Counted from the stretch's first letter, positions 43,267-55,257 are shown. The stretch is DNA of 64,000 nucleotides from Streptomyces sp. G-G2 (GCF_030063135.1 NZ_JASISO010000006.1:62001-126000); one strand, 5' to 3'. The notes: a model not told the origin generated them from the sequence alone. Program-made: numbers and translations.

Positions 43267-45054
43267 TCAGCTGACGTTGCGGTACGTCCAGTTGTCGTAC
43301 AGGGCGCGCGCGCCGTTGAAGAGCGCGGCGCTGGAGGCGTTGCCCGCCGTCCGCTGGCTGACGTGGCCGGAGGCGTCGACCATGACCAGGTCGGCCTTGC
43401 CGTCGGCGTTCAGGTCACCGGGCGAGGTGAGCTGGGTGATCTCACTGCCGCCGCTGACCTCACGGCGCGCCGAGAACGGCGCGGAGGCCTTGCCGGTGCC
43501 CTGGTGGAAGTACAGGTGGCCGGCGCCGTTGACGTTGGAGTTGCCGACCACGTCCGCGATGCCGTCGCCGTTGAAGTCGCCGGCCGCGATGGCGTTGTAC
43601 TGGTCCCAGCCGCTGCCGACGTTGACCGGAGCCGCGAACTTGTTGCCGGTGCCGTCGCCCTGGTGGACGTACAGGTTGCCCCAGACGTCACGGGTCAGCA
43701 GGTCGCCCTTGCCGTCGCCCGAGACGTCGCCGCCGCCGACGATCAGGTTGGTGACGCCCCACCAGTCACCGGCGATGTTCTGACCGGTGGTCCGGTTGGT
43801 CAGGCCCCACTGGTTGAACTGGAACTGGTGACCCCAGTTGACCTTGTCCATGCCGGAGGCCAGCACCAGCTTCGAGCCGTCGGTCGGCCACACGAAGCTG
43901 CCCGACGTGCGCGGCTCGTAGAAGCCGCCGTTGGACAGGTTGTCGTACGACCAGGCCTGACCGTTGGTGTCGAGCGCGCCGAGGCTGTGCTTCCCGTAGA
44001 CCGGCGTGATGCTCGCGCCGGCGAACATCTCGAGGTTGGTCCAGTTCGACCCGCAGTTCGTCTGCCAGGTGAACTTGCCGTTGCCCTCGGAGAAGTGGCA
44101 GAACAGGTCGCCGCTCTCGGTCACGCCCAGCAGGTCGGCCTTGCCGTCGCCGTCGATGTCGTCGCCCGCGATGAGCTGGCTGTAGAAGGTCCAGCCGGTG
44201 GCGATCTGGGTCCGCGCCGCGAACGGGGCGGCCGCGTTGCCGGTGCCCTTGTGGAAGTACAGGTCACCAGTGCCCGTGCGGCCGATGACGTCCGCCGCGC
44301 CGTCACCGTCGACGTCGTTGACGCCGAGGATCTGGTCGTACTGCTCCCAGCCGCTGCTGACCTTGACCCGGTCGGTGAAGGGCTTGGTGAGGTCGCCGGT
44401 GCCCTTGTACAGGTACAGGTCGCCGGACGGGGTGCGCGCGAGCAGGTCCGGACGGCCGTCCCTGTTCAGGTCGGCCGCCGCGATCACGCGGTTGTAGATC
44501 TGCCAGCCGGTGCCGGTCCAGACCGGGGCGCCCACCGAGCTGCCGGAGGTCTCGCGCAGCTGGAGCTTGCCGTCGAAGGTCCAGGTGAGGACCTCGGGGT
44601 TCCAGCCGCCGCCCGCGTTGCCGAGGGCGATGATGTCCTTGACCGTCTCATCGTTCTCGCCGTCGATGTGAACGTCCACGCGGGTGGAGCCGTTGCTCTC
44701 GAACGCCCCCGTGTAACCGCGGGTCGTACGGAAGACCAGCTCGCTGAAGCCGTCACCGTTCAGGTCGAGACGCGGCTGCGGGACGCTGGACGCGGCGAGC
44801 GTCTGCGGCGGGGCGGCACGCAGGCCCTTGGCCGCGGGCTTCGGGGCGGTCACCACACCCGCCGCCGGAGCGGCGGGGTGCGGGACGCGGGCCTTCGGCG
44901 CGGCGGCGGAGGGCGCGGCGGACGAGCCCGTGGGGCGGTCCGTCGCCTTGCCGGCGGCGGATGCCTGGCCGGCGACGATCAGAGAACTCGCGGAGAGTGC
45001 GAGTGCGGTGCAGGCCGCGAGGCGGCCGAGGCGCTGAGTGCGCGACGAAGACAA
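43267..45054 (-). CDS. Secreted FG-GAP/VCBS repeat protein
   Basis: 595 aa. A signal peptide (basic MSSSRTQRLGR, hydrophobic core, cleavage likely at ASA-AG near residue 33) leads into an Ala/Pro-rich stretch. Seven calcium-binding FG-GAP-like loops follow: DLNGDGFSEL, DLNRDGRPDL, DVDGDGAADV, DIDGDGKADL, DVSGDGKGDL, DFNGDGIADV and DLNADGKADL. These form an extracellular beta-propeller, likely an adhesin-like or accessory protein without visible catalytic domain. The TTG at 45054 follows AGGGGGA with 6-nt spacing and is the only start that gives a proper signal peptide. Confidence 0.88.
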   Translation of the reverse strand: MSSSRTQRLGRLAACTALALSASSLIVAGQASAAGKATDRPTGSSAAPSAAAPKARVPHPAAPAAGVVTAPKPAAKGLRAAPPQTLAASSVPQPRLDLNGDGFSELVFRTTRGYTGAFESNGSTRVDVHIDGENDETVKDIIALGNAGGGWNPEVLTWTFDGKLQLRETSGSSVGAPVWTGTGWQIYNRVIAAADLNRDGRPDLLARTPSGDLYLYKGTGDLTKPFTDRVKVSSGWEQYDQILGVNDVDGDGAADVIGRTGTGDLYFHKGTGNAAAPFAARTQIATGWTFYSQLIAGDDIDGDGKADLLGVTESGDLFCHFSEGNGKFTWQTNCGSNWTNLEMFAGASITPVYGKHSLGALDTNGQAWSYDNLSNGGFYEPRTSGSFVWPTDGSKLVLASGMDKVNWGHQFQFNQWGLTNRTTGQNIAGDWWGVTNLIVGGGDVSGDGKGDLLTRDVWGNLYVHQGDGTGNKFAAPVNVGSGWDQYNAIAAGDFNGDGIADVVGNSNVNGAGHLYFHQGTGKASAPFSARREVSGGSEITQLTSPGDLNADGKADLVMVDASGHVSQRTAGNASSAALFNGARALYDNWTYRNVS

Positions 45055-45239
45055 GAGGGTTCCCCCTGGATTGCAGGTGAAACCGGGTGGACCACACGAC
45101 GATCGAGGCGCGCGCAGAACTGCGGCGCGGCGCCTCGACCGTATGTTCCCCCCCGGGAAGTGACACCAGGCTACTGGTGGGTTTCCCGAGGTAGAAGTGC
45201 TTTTTCGTACAACCTTTCGGTCCGGAGTCCGTCGCTCGC

Positions 45240-45914
45240 TCAGCTCTTGCGGTGGCCCACCAGGCGGGGCTTCGATTCCAGGCGGTCCAGGCCGTGCCAG
45301 GCCAGGTTCACCAGGTGCGCGGCGACCTCCGCCTTCTTCGGCTTGCGGACGTCCAGCCACCACTGCCCGGTCAGCGCGACCATCCCGACCAGCGCCTGCG
45401 CGTACAGCGGCGCCAGCTTCGGGTCGAAACCGCGCGCCTTGAACTCCAGGCCCAGGATGTCCTCGACCTGCGTGGCGATATCGCTGATCAGCGAGGCGAA
45501 CGTGCCCGTCGACTGGGCCACCGGCGAGTCACGGACCAGGATCCGGAAACCGTCCGTGTACGACTCGATGTAGTCCAGCAGCGCGAACGCCGCCTGCTCC
45601 AGCAACTCGCGCGGGTGCCCGGCCGTCAACGCGCCCGTCACCCCGTCCAGCAGCTGGCGCATCTCCCGGTCCACGACGACCGCGTACAGGCCTTCCTTGC
45701 CCCCGAAGTGCTCGTACACCACCGGCTTGGACACCCCGGCCTTCGCCGCGATCTCCTCCACCGAGGTGCCCTCGAAGCCCTTCTCCGCGAACAGGGTGCG
45801 ACCGACGTCCAGCAGCTGCTGACGCCGCTCGGCGCCGGTCATCCTGACCCGGCGGCTGCGCCGCGGCTTGTCGCTGCTGGGGGTACCGCCGTCGATCGCC
45901 ACGTCACCCATCAT
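45240..45914 (-). CDS. TetR family regulator coupled to the desaturase
   Basis: 224 aa. The TetR HTH (RRQQLLDVGRTLFAEKGFEGTSVEEIAAKAGVSKPVVYEHFGGKEGLY) is preceded by a ~28-residue basic leader (KPRRSRRVRM). The C-terminal ligand domain includes LTGQWWLDVRKPKK. The ATG at 45914 overlaps the desaturase stop (ATGA), so the two are translationally coupled. It probably regulates membrane-lipid unsaturation by sensing an acyl-CoA; candidate operators are at 46935-46961. Confidence 0.92.
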   Translation of the reverse strand: MMGDVAIDGGTPSSDKPRRSRRVRMTGAERRQQLLDVGRTLFAEKGFEGTSVEEIAAKAGVSKPVVYEHFGGKEGLYAVVVDREMRQLLDGVTGALTAGHPRELLEQAAFALLDYIESYTDGFRILVRDSPVAQSTGTFASLISDIATQVEDILGLEFKARGFDPKLAPLYAQALVGMVALTGQWWLDVRKPKKAEVAAHLVNLAWHGLDRLESKPRLVGHRKS

Positions 45915-46894
45915 GCCGGGTTCGTGGCCTTTTCCTTGCGCCGGGCGTCGATCCTGGACGCCGACGGCCAGCGCACCTCGCTCGCCCAGCCGGCCAGCTC
46001 GAACCAGCGGATCAGCCGCGCGCTGGAGTCGACCTGGCCGCGCAGCACGCCGTGCCGGGCCGAGGTCGGATCCGCGTGGTGCAGGTTGTGCCAGGACTCG
46101 CCGCAGGAGAGCACGGCCAGCCACCACACGTTGCCCGAACGGTCGCGCGACTTGAAGGGACGCTTGCCCACCGCGTGACAGATCGAGTTGATGGACCAGG
46201 TCACGTGGTGCAGCAGCGCCACGCGGACCAGGGAGCCCCAGAAGAACGCGGTGAAAGCGCCCCACCAGGACATCGTCACCAGGCCGCCCACCAGCGGCGG
46301 GATCGCCAGCGAGAAGATCGTCCAGTAGATGAAGTCGCGCGAGATCCGCCGGATCGCCGGGTCCTTGATCAGGTCGGGCGCGTACTTCTCCTGGTTCGTC
46401 TGCTCCTCGTCGAACAGCCAGCCGATGTGCGCCCACCACAGGCCCTTCATCAGGGCGGGCAGGGTCTCGCCGAACCGCCACGGCGAATGCGGGTCGCCCT
46501 CGTGGTCCGAGTACTTGTGGTGCTTGCGGTGGTCCGCCACCCAGCGCACCAGGGGACCCTCCACCGCCATCGAACCCATCACGGCCAGCACGATCCGCAG
46601 CGGCCGCTTCGCCTTGAAGGAACCGTGCGTGAAGTAGCGGTGGAACCCGATGGTGATGCCGTGGCAGGCCAGGAAGTACATGAACACCATCAGGCCCAGG
46701 TCCAGCCAGCTCACCCCGCCCCAGGCGAAGGCCAGCGGAATCGCGGCGAGCACCGCCAGGAACGGCACGGCGATGAACAGCAGGAGCGCGATCTGCTCGA
46801 CCGACCTCTTGCTCTCACCGCCCAGCGTCGCGGACGGCGCGGATGCTCCGGAGGACGCCGAGGCGTCCTCGATCAGATCGGGGCTTACGGTCAT
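45911..46894 (-). CDS. Acyl-CoA delta-9 fatty-acid desaturase
   Basis: 327 aa membrane di-iron desaturase. Hydrophobic pairs near residues 35-80 and 180-225 flank the three His boxes: HRYFTH, HRKHH and HNLHH. It introduces a double bond into saturated fatty acyl chains using O2 and reductant, adjusting membrane fluidity. The ATG at 46894 follows AGGGGA. It is the first gene of a two-gene operon with the TetR regulator and is divergent from ppc. Confidence 0.95.
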   Translation of the reverse strand: MTVSPDLIEDASASSGASAPSATLGGESKRSVEQIALLLFIAVPFLAVLAAIPLAFAWGGVSWLDLGLMVFMYFLACHGITIGFHRYFTHGSFKAKRPLRIVLAVMGSMAVEGPLVRWVADHRKHHKYSDHEGDPHSPWRFGETLPALMKGLWWAHIGWLFDEEQTNQEKYAPDLIKDPAIRRISRDFIYWTIFSLAIPPLVGGLVTMSWWGAFTAFFWGSLVRVALLHHVTWSINSICHAVGKRPFKSRDRSGNVWWLAVLSCGESWHNLHHADPTSARHGVLRGQVDSSARLIRWFELAGWASEVRWPSASRIDARRKEKATNPA

Positions 46895-46934
46895 GGGGTC
46901 CCCTGGGGGGTGAGGGAGTCGGCAGGAGCCCGGC

Positions 46935-46961
46935 TACGGTCCCGTAACCTACGGCATCGTA
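46935..46961. promoter_or_regulatory. Two tandem palindromes upstream of the desaturase
   Basis: TACGGTCCCGTA (46935-46946) and TACGGCATCGTA (46950-46961) share TACG-N4-CGTA and are 15 bp apart centre to centre. They lie 41-67 nt upstream of the desaturase ATG. They are probable operators for the TetR protein encoded in the same operon. Confidence 0.6.
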
Positions 46962-47226
46962 AGTATGGCAAAGGTGAGCGCCGCGGCAAGAGCGGCACCC
47001 CGCCCTCCGCCCGCCCACCGACCGCATCCCGAGACGGACCCGAGCCGTCGCACCGGGCACCGGGCCAGGACACCTATCCTGGTGTCGTCGGACAGCGCGG
47101 TCCGCACGGGCAGCCGAGCTGCGCACCAGGCGGAGACGGACCGGACGTCATCCGGGCAGGCACCGCCGCGCGCACCCCGGAGGCCACGCCCCAGTAGCGC
47201 TCGAAACACTGCAAGGAGCCGCACCT

Positions 47227-49989
<2,763 letters not shown>

Positions 49990-50020
49990 GCACGCCCCTG
50001 AGCACGACGGAGCCCGCGGC

Positions 50021-50614
50021 TCAGGAGTTGTACGTCGACTGCGCGCGCTCCAGGCCCTCCTGGAGCAGGCACTCCACCGCGTCCGCCGACCGGTCCACGA
50101 ACCAGTCCAGCTCCTTGCGCTCGGTGGAGGAGAAGTCCTTCAGCACGAAGTCCGCCACCTGCATCCGGCCCGGCGGACGCCCGATGCCGCAGCGCACCCG
50201 GTGGTAGTCCGGGCCCATCGACTTCGTCATCGACTTCAGGCCGTTGTGCCCGTTGTCCCCACCGCCCAGCTTGAGGCGCAGCGTCGGGTAGTCGATGTCC
50301 AGCTCGTCGTGGACCGCCACGATCCGATCGAGCGGCACCTTGTAGAAGTCGCGCAGCGCCGTCACCGGGCCGCCCGACAGGTTCATGAACGACATCGGCT
50401 TGGCCAGCACCACCCGACGGTTCAGCGGCCCGGGCGGACCCATCCGACCCTCCACGACCTGCGCCCGCGACGCCTTGTGCGCCTTGAACTTGCCGCGCAT
50501 CCGCTCCGCGAGCAGGTCCACAACCATGAAACCGATGTTGTGACGGTTGCCCGCGTACTCGGCGCCCGGATTGCCCAGACCCACGATCAGCCAGGGTGCC
50601 GTGTCGTCCGACAT
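50021..50614 (-). CDS. pth: Peptidyl-tRNA hydrolase
   Basis: 197 aa. [19 protein letters not shown] carries the conserved Asn and catalytic His, followed by [39 protein letters not shown] and [17 protein letters not shown]. It recycles tRNA by cleaving peptidyl-tRNA. The ATG at 50614 follows AAGGAG; a TTG directly upstream (50617) is less likely. It is last of the glmU-prs-rplY-pth cluster, convergent with ppc. Confidence 0.96.
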   Translation of the reverse strand: MSDDTAPWLIVGLGNPGAEYAGNRHNIGFMVVDLLAERMRGKFKAHKASRAQVVEGRMGPPGPLNRRVVLAKPMSFMNLSGGPVTALRDFYKVPLDRIVAVHDELDIDYPTLRLKLGGGDNGHNGLKSMTKSMGPDYHRVRCGIGRPPGRMQVADFVLKDFSSTERKELDWFVDRSADAVECLLQEGLERAQSTYNS

Positions 50615-50636
50615 CAAAAGCTCCTTAAGCGAAGAC

Positions 50637-50673
50637 GACCGCCGTCCCGCTCCATGGGAGCAGGACGGCGGTC
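50637..50673 (-). terminator. Hairpin between rplY and pth
   Basis: A 17-bp stem with one mismatch (50637-50653 with 50657-50673) and a 3-nt loop. It ends the rplY transcript or attenuates pth, whose start lies 23 nt beyond it. Confidence 0.7.
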
Positions 50674-50699
50674 GGTCAGCAACTGACGAGCGGGGAGGC

Positions 50700-51275
50700 T
50701 CAGGCCTCGGTGCTCTCGGCGGCCGGCTCCTCGCCCTGCGGGGCGACGACCTGCAGGACGGCGAGGTCGCCGTCGACGGCCAGGGTGGTACCGGTCGGGA
50801 GGACCAGGTCCTTGGCGTGGATGGTGGCGCCGGCCTCGAGGCCCGCGATGGAGACGGTGACCTCGGTCGGGATGTTGGTGGCCTCCGCCTCGACGGAGAT
50901 CGTGTTCTGGAGGGTCTCCAGCATGTTGTTGCCCGCGGCCAGGTCGCCCTCGGTGACGATCGCGACGTCGACGGTGACCTTCTCGCCCTTCTTGACGATC
51001 AGGTAGTCGACGTGGGAGATCGAGCGCTTCAGCGGGTGCTTCTGCACGGCCTTCGGGATGACCAGCTCGGTGCCGCCGTCGGCGATCTGCAGGGAGAGCA
51101 GGACGTTGGCGGTACGCAGCGCCAGCTGCAGGCCGTGACCCTCGACGTCGACGTGCTTCGGCTCGGTGCCGTGGCCGTAGATCACGCCGGGAACCATGCC
51201 GTCGCGACGGGCCTGGCGGGCAGCGCCCTTGCCGAAGCTGGTGCGGGTCTTGGCGGAAAGCTTGATCTCGGACAT
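50700..51275 (-). CDS. rplY: 50S ribosomal protein L25 (CTC form)
   Basis: 191 aa. The N-terminal L25 domain ([34 protein letters not shown] to ~95) binds 5S rRNA. The C-terminal TL5/CTC beta-domain ends in an acidic tail ([10 protein letters not shown]). The CTC form is linked to general stress in some bacteria. The ATG at 51275 follows GAGGAGTGAGC. A separate promoter candidate lies at 51416-51444. Confidence 0.97.
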   Translation of the reverse strand: MSEIKLSAKTRTSFGKGAARQARRDGMVPGVIYGHGTEPKHVDVEGHGLQLALRTANVLLSLQIADGGTELVIPKAVQKHPLKRSISHVDYLIVKKGEKVTVDVAIVTEGDLAAGNNMLETLQNTISVEAEATNIPTEVTVSIAGLEAGATIHAKDLVLPTGTTLAVDGDLAVLQVVAPQGEEPAAESTEA

Positions 51276-51415
51276 GCTCACTCCTCGTGGGGTGACGGAA
51301 TTGGACTCATACGTCACCCGGCCGGAACACGGCCTGCTACGAAGAGCGCGTCGATAACGGAGCACCAGAACCCGTCCGGAAACGGGCACGGCCTCCCTCG
51401 CCGAGCAACTCGTGG

Positions 51416-51444
51416 AGTGTACCCGGCGGGGAGGCCGTACCCAA
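51416..51444 (-). promoter_or_regulatory. Putative rplY promoter
   Basis: On the minus strand TTGGGT and TACACT are separated by 17 nt, about 140 nt before the rplY ATG. This gives rplY (and possibly pth) a promoter separate from glmU-prs. Confidence 0.5.
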
Positions 51445-51498
51445 AAAGGATCTAGCGCCGTACCGCTGTGACTACTACTACTGCTTCTACCGCTGCTT

Positions 51499-52476
51499 CT
51501 ACTGCTGCTCTTCGAAGAGGCTGGTGACCGAGCCGTCCTCGAAGACCTCGCGCACCGCGCGGGCGATCATCGGCGCGATCGAGAGCACCGTGATCTTGTC
51601 CAGCTCCAGGTCGGAGGGGTCCGGCAGGGTGTTCGTGAACACGAACTCGCTGACCTTCGAATTCTTCAGCCGGTCGGCGGCCGGGCCCGACAGGATGCCG
51701 TGCGTGGCCGTCACGATGACGTCCTCCGCGCCGTGCGCGAAGAGCGCGTCGGCGGCGGCGCAGATGGTGCCACCCGTGTCGATCATGTCGTCGACCAGGA
51801 CGCAGACGCGGCCCTTGACCTCACCGACGACCTCGTGGACGGTCACCTGGTTCGCGACGTCCTTGTCCCGGCGCTTGTGGACGATCGCCAGCGGCGCGTC
51901 CAGCCGGTCGCACCAGCGGTCGGCGACGCGCACGCGGCCGGCGTCCGGGGAGACGATCGTCAGCTTCGAGCGGTCCACCTTGGCGCCGACGTAGTCCGCG
52001 AGGACCGACAGGGCCGAGAGGTGGTCGACCGGGCCGTCGAAGAAGCCCTGGATCTGGTCCGTGTGCAGATCGACCGTCAGGATGCGGTCCGCACCCGCGG
52101 TCTTCAGCAGGTCCGCGACCAGGCGGGCCGAGATCGGCTCGCGGCCCTTGTGCTTCTTGTCCTGGCGGGCGTACCCGTAGGACGGCACGATCACGGTGAT
52201 GGAGCGGGCCGACGCGCGCTTCAGCGCGTCGATCATGATCAGCTGCTCCATGATCCACTTGTTGATCGGAGCCGTGTGGCTCTGGATCAGGAAGCAATCC
52301 GCGCCACGAGCCGACTCCTGGAAGCGGACGTAGATCTCGCCGTTCGCGAAGTCGAAAGCCTTGGTCGGCACGAGGCCGACACCGAGCTGGTGCGCGACCT
52401 CCTCGGCCAGCTCGGGGTGGGCGCGGCCGGAGAAGAGCATCAGCTTCTTCTCGCCGGTCGTCTTGATCCCGGTCAC
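51499..52476 (-). CDS. prs: Ribose-phosphate pyrophosphokinase
   Basis: 325 aa. LMLFSGRAHPELAEEVA, YARQDKKHKGREPISARLVADLL (ATP loop), TVDLHTDQIQGFF and VLVDDMIDTGGT (PRPP-binding loop) are all intact. It makes PRPP for nucleotide, His and Trp synthesis. The GTG at 52476 lies behind GAGGAG. Downstream of its TAG, four more in-frame TAG codons occur within 30 nt. It lies 134 nt downstream of glmU on the same strand. Confidence 0.97.
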   Translation of the reverse strand: MTGIKTTGEKKLMLFSGRAHPELAEEVAHQLGVGLVPTKAFDFANGEIYVRFQESARGADCFLIQSHTAPINKWIMEQLIMIDALKRASARSITVIVPSYGYARQDKKHKGREPISARLVADLLKTAGADRILTVDLHTDQIQGFFDGPVDHLSALSVLADYVGAKVDRSKLTIVSPDAGRVRVADRWCDRLDAPLAIVHKRRDKDVANQVTVHEVVGEVKGRVCVLVDDMIDTGGTICAAADALFAHGAEDVIVTATHGILSGPAADRLKNSKVSEFVFTNTLPDPSDLELDKITVLSIAPMIARAVREVFEDGSVTSLFEEQQ

Positions 52477-52610
52477 AGCACAGTCTCCTCAGACGTGTTG
52501 AAAGCTGCTCGCCCCCATGTGCGTCCGTCCCGCACACGGTGAGCCAGCCGAATTGCGTGCGCTATCACGGTACGCCGTCACGGGCGCACCTGTTTCCGGT
52601 CAGTTCACCT

Positions 52611-54059
52611 TCAGGCCTCGTCAGGGCGCTCCGGGGCCCCCGACAGAGCGGCCTGAGCGGCGGCGCTTCCCGGACGCTTGCGGGCCACCCAGCCCTCGAT
52701 ATTCCGCTGCTGGCCACGGGCCACGGCCAGCGCACCGGGCGGCACGTCCTTGGTGATCACCGAACCCGCCGCCGTGTAGGCGCCGTCCCCGATCGTGACG
52801 GGCGCCACAAACATGTTGTCGGAGCCCGTCTTGCAGTGTGAACCGACGACCGTGTGGTGCTTGTGCTCACCGTCGTAGTTCACGAAGACGCTCGCGGCAC
52901 CGATGTTCGTGTACTCGCCGATCGTCGCGTCGCCGACGTACGACAGGTGCGGCACCTTGGTGCCCTCGCCGATCGTGGCGTTCTTCATCTCCACGTACGT
53001 ACCGGCCTTGGCCTTGGCGCCGAGGTTCGTGCCCGGACGCAGGTACGCGAACGGACCCACCGTCGCCGCCGCCCCGATCACGGCCGTGTCCGCCACCGTG
53101 TTGTCCACCCGGGCACCCGCGCCCACCCGCGTGTCCTTCAGCCGGGTGTTCGGGCCGACCTCCGCGTTCTCCGCGAGGTGCGTGGCACCGAGCAACTGGG
53201 TACCCGGGTGCACGATCGCGTCCTGACCGAAGGTCACGGACACGTCGACGAACGTACTGGCCGGGTCGACCACCGTCACGCCCGCGAGCATCGCCCGCTC
53301 CAGCAGCCGCGCGTTCAGCAGGGCGCGGGCCTGCGCCAGCTGCACCCGGTTGTTGATGCCGAGGATCTCGCGGTGATCCCCGCCGACCGCCGCGCCCACG
53401 CGGTGGCCGCCCTCGCGCAGGATCTCCAGCACATCGGTGAGGTACTCCTCGCCCTGGCTGTTGTCGGTACGGACCTTGCCGAGCGCCTCGCTCAGCAGCG
53501 CCCCGTCGAAGGCGAAGACCCCGGAGTTGATCTCCAGGATCGCCCGCTGGGCGTCGGTCGCGTCCTTGTGCTCGACGATCGCGGTGACGGCGCCGGTGGC
53601 CGCGTCGCGGATGATCCGCCCGTAGCCGGTGGAGTCGGGGACCTCGGCGGTCAGCACGGTGACGGCGTTGCCGTCGGCCTCGTGAGCGGCGGTGAGCTGC
53701 GCCAGGGTCGCGCCGGTCAGCAGCGGAGTGTCGCCGCAGACGACGACCACGGTGCCGGTCAGCTCGCCGCCCAGCTCCTCCAGGGCCATCCGTACGGCGT
53801 GCCCGGTGCCGTTCTGCTCGTACTGGACGGCGGTACGGACGTTCGCGTCGACCTCGGCGAGGTGCGCGGCGACCTGCTCACGGGCGTGCCCGACGACCAC
53901 GACGAGGTGCGCGGGGTCCAGCTCGCGCGAGGCGGCGACGACGTGGCCCACGAGCGTGCGCCCGCAGATCTCGTGGAGAACCTTGGGTGTCGCGGACTTC
54001 ATGCGGGTGCCTTCCCCCGCTGCGAGTACGACGACGGCTGCCGGGCGATTGGCGCTCAC
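52611..54059 (-). CDS. glmU: Bifunctional UDP-GlcNAc pyrophosphorylase / GlcN-1-P acetyltransferase
   Basis: 482 aa. The N-terminal nucleotidyltransferase domain starts VVVLAAGEGTRMKS and contains VCGDTPLL and ENGTGHAV-like elements. The C-terminal half is a left-handed beta-helix of hexapeptide repeats (residues ~255-450) with the acetyltransferase active site. It makes UDP-GlcNAc for peptidoglycan. The GTG at 54059 gives the standard N-terminus. First gene of the leftward glmU-prs-rplY-pth cluster, separated from tRNA-Gln by a terminator. Confidence 0.96.
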   Translation of the reverse strand: MSANRPAAVVVLAAGEGTRMKSATPKVLHEICGRTLVGHVVAASRELDPAHLVVVVGHAREQVAAHLAEVDANVRTAVQYEQNGTGHAVRMALEELGGELTGTVVVVCGDTPLLTGATLAQLTAAHEADGNAVTVLTAEVPDSTGYGRIIRDAATGAVTAIVEHKDATDAQRAILEINSGVFAFDGALLSEALGKVRTDNSQGEEYLTDVLEILREGGHRVGAAVGGDHREILGINNRVQLAQARALLNARLLERAMLAGVTVVDPASTFVDVSVTFGQDAIVHPGTQLLGATHLAENAEVGPNTRLKDTRVGAGARVDNTVADTAVIGAAATVGPFAYLRPGTNLGAKAKAGTYVEMKNATIGEGTKVPHLSYVGDATIGEYTNIGAASVFVNYDGEHKHHTVVGSHCKTGSDNMFVAPVTIGDGAYTAAGSVITKDVPPGALAVARGQQRNIEGWVARKRPGSAAAQAALSGAPERPDEA

Positions 54060-54129
54060 GGGTGGGCCCTTCGGCTTCGGGTGCTGGACGCACGAAGGAT
54101 ACCGGGGGGTGGGGTGCCGTAAACGAGCG

Positions 54130-54158
54130 CGGGTCCCGACCGCGGCGGTCGGGACCCG
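54130..54158 (-). terminator. Terminator after tRNA-Gln
   Basis: A perfect 13-bp stem (54130-54142 with 54146-54158) and 3-nt loop lie 25 nt past the tRNA on the minus strand. It separates the tRNA from glmU. Confidence 0.8.
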
Positions 54159-54183
54159 AAGGTGAGCAAACGTGTTCTGCGTG

Positions 54184-54254
54184 CTCCCGGAGAAGGATTC
54201 GAACCCTCATTCAATGGACCAAAACCATTTGTCCTGCCCTTAGACGATCCGGGA
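54184..54254 (-). tRNA. tRNA-Gln (TTG)
   Basis: On the minus strand the acceptor arms TCCCGGA and TCCGGGA pair fully. The anticodon stem AATGG/CCATT encloses TTTTGGT with anticodon TTG, the T-arm is GGGTTCGAATCCTT, and the discriminator is G. CCA is not encoded. The 5' end lies only 11 nt beyond the stop codon of the gene at 54266-55126. Confidence 0.96.
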
Positions 54255-54265
54255 TGGTTCACCGT

Positions 54266-55126
54266 TTATGCCCGATTTAGGTGATCGGGCTTTGATGCAG
54301 CACCCACTATGCCGTACCACCAGCCTTCGATGCGACGGTACAGAGCCGCGCTCTGGAGAACTCGAATGGTGAGGCAGCCGTGGTAATTGTCCCCCGTGTT
54401 CTTACGGACCGTCGCCGGGTTGTGCCTCTTGAGGGTGGTCTTGCCGAAGTGCTCAGTGCCGCTGCCGACGCACTCCGCCCAGAACTGTTCCGCGCCGGTG
54501 ATATCGGCTGATTCGTGGATCGTGATGGAGTAGCGAAGCTGCTCGTCCTGGACGCCCAGTAGGCGGAGCCATGCCAAGTGGAGGCGGATCACGTCGGGGT
54601 CGCTGTTGATGAGGACCACGCGTTCGCGGCGGGCGTGCGGCTTGTCCTTGCTGCCCTCGGCCCAGTAGAGGGCGACGCCCGCGAGGAACAGCTCGCGGTC
54701 CGAGAGTGTCCCGATTTCGTCGCTCGCTGCTCGTTTGACCTGGAGTCTTTCTTCTTCTCGTATCTGGAGTGTGCGCTCCCAGCCGCGGCGGGCGATCGTG
54801 GAGGACTCTTCTGGAGTGCGCCGCCGCGGCGGCTTCGGGAGGTCGCGCACCCAGAGGGAGATCGAGCTCTTCGAGCAGCCCAGTTCCAGCTGTATCTGGT
54901 CGTAGGTCAGGCCCTGGAGGCGGAGTTCGCGGGCCTTGTCGCGGAGGTCGTCCTTCGCGTTGGGGCGCTTCGTCCACTCCGGCGGGGGCTCGCCCTGGAG
55001 CAGGCGGTTCAGGATGTCGTGGTTGTCGACGTGCAGGCGGTCGCGGATCTGGCGGCGGCTGAGGCCCTCGCGGCGGAGGGTCACGGCCTGTTCGCGCAGG
55101 GATTCGAAGTCGGCGTATTTGCTCAT
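54266..55126 (-). CDS. HTH protein with LAGLIDADG-like domain, adjacent to tRNA-Gln
   Basis: 286 aa. Two HTH-like units come first: residues ~9-42 (TLRREGLSRRQIRDRLHVDN) and ~55-88 (LRLQGLTYDQIQLELGCSKS), joined by a charged linker. The C-terminal half has LFLAGVALYWAEGSK and VVLINSDPDVIRLHLAWLRL, a pattern resembling a single LAGLIDADG motif plus its partner strand. This suggests a DNA-binding protein of homing-endonuclease ancestry; whether it cleaves DNA is unknown. Third codon positions carry more A/T than in neighbouring genes. The ATG at 55126 has no clear Shine-Dalgarno. It runs in the same direction as tRNA-Gln. I do not recognise a characterised homologue. Confidence 0.65.
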   Translation of the reverse strand: MSKYADFESLREQAVTLRREGLSRRQIRDRLHVDNHDILNRLLQGEPPPEWTKRPNAKDDLRDKARELRLQGLTYDQIQLELGCSKSSISLWVRDLPKPPRRRTPEESSTIARRGWERTLQIREEERLQVKRAASDEIGTLSDRELFLAGVALYWAEGSKDKPHARRERVVLINSDPDVIRLHLAWLRLLGVQDEQLRYSITIHESADITGAEQFWAECVGSGTEHFGKTTLKRHNPATVRKNTGDNYHGCLTIRVLQSAALYRRIEGWWYGIVGAASKPDHLNRA

Positions 55127-55257
55127 AGGGAAAGTCTTGTCCGGAATGTGGGATTCAGGTCTCATCCACCGGATGGTTCAGTCGTACGTGCGATTACCGA
55201 TGGTTCGGGGGAATTAACCGCGGGTGTGTGCTGACGGGCCCTGCGTAGGCTGGCCGT

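Noticed and set aside
54184..55126. Integrated element at tRNA-Gln with att sites
   Set aside because: There is no integrase gene and no duplicated tRNA 3' end in the window; the extra gene sits on the 5' side of the tRNA, whereas integration normally uses the 3' end.
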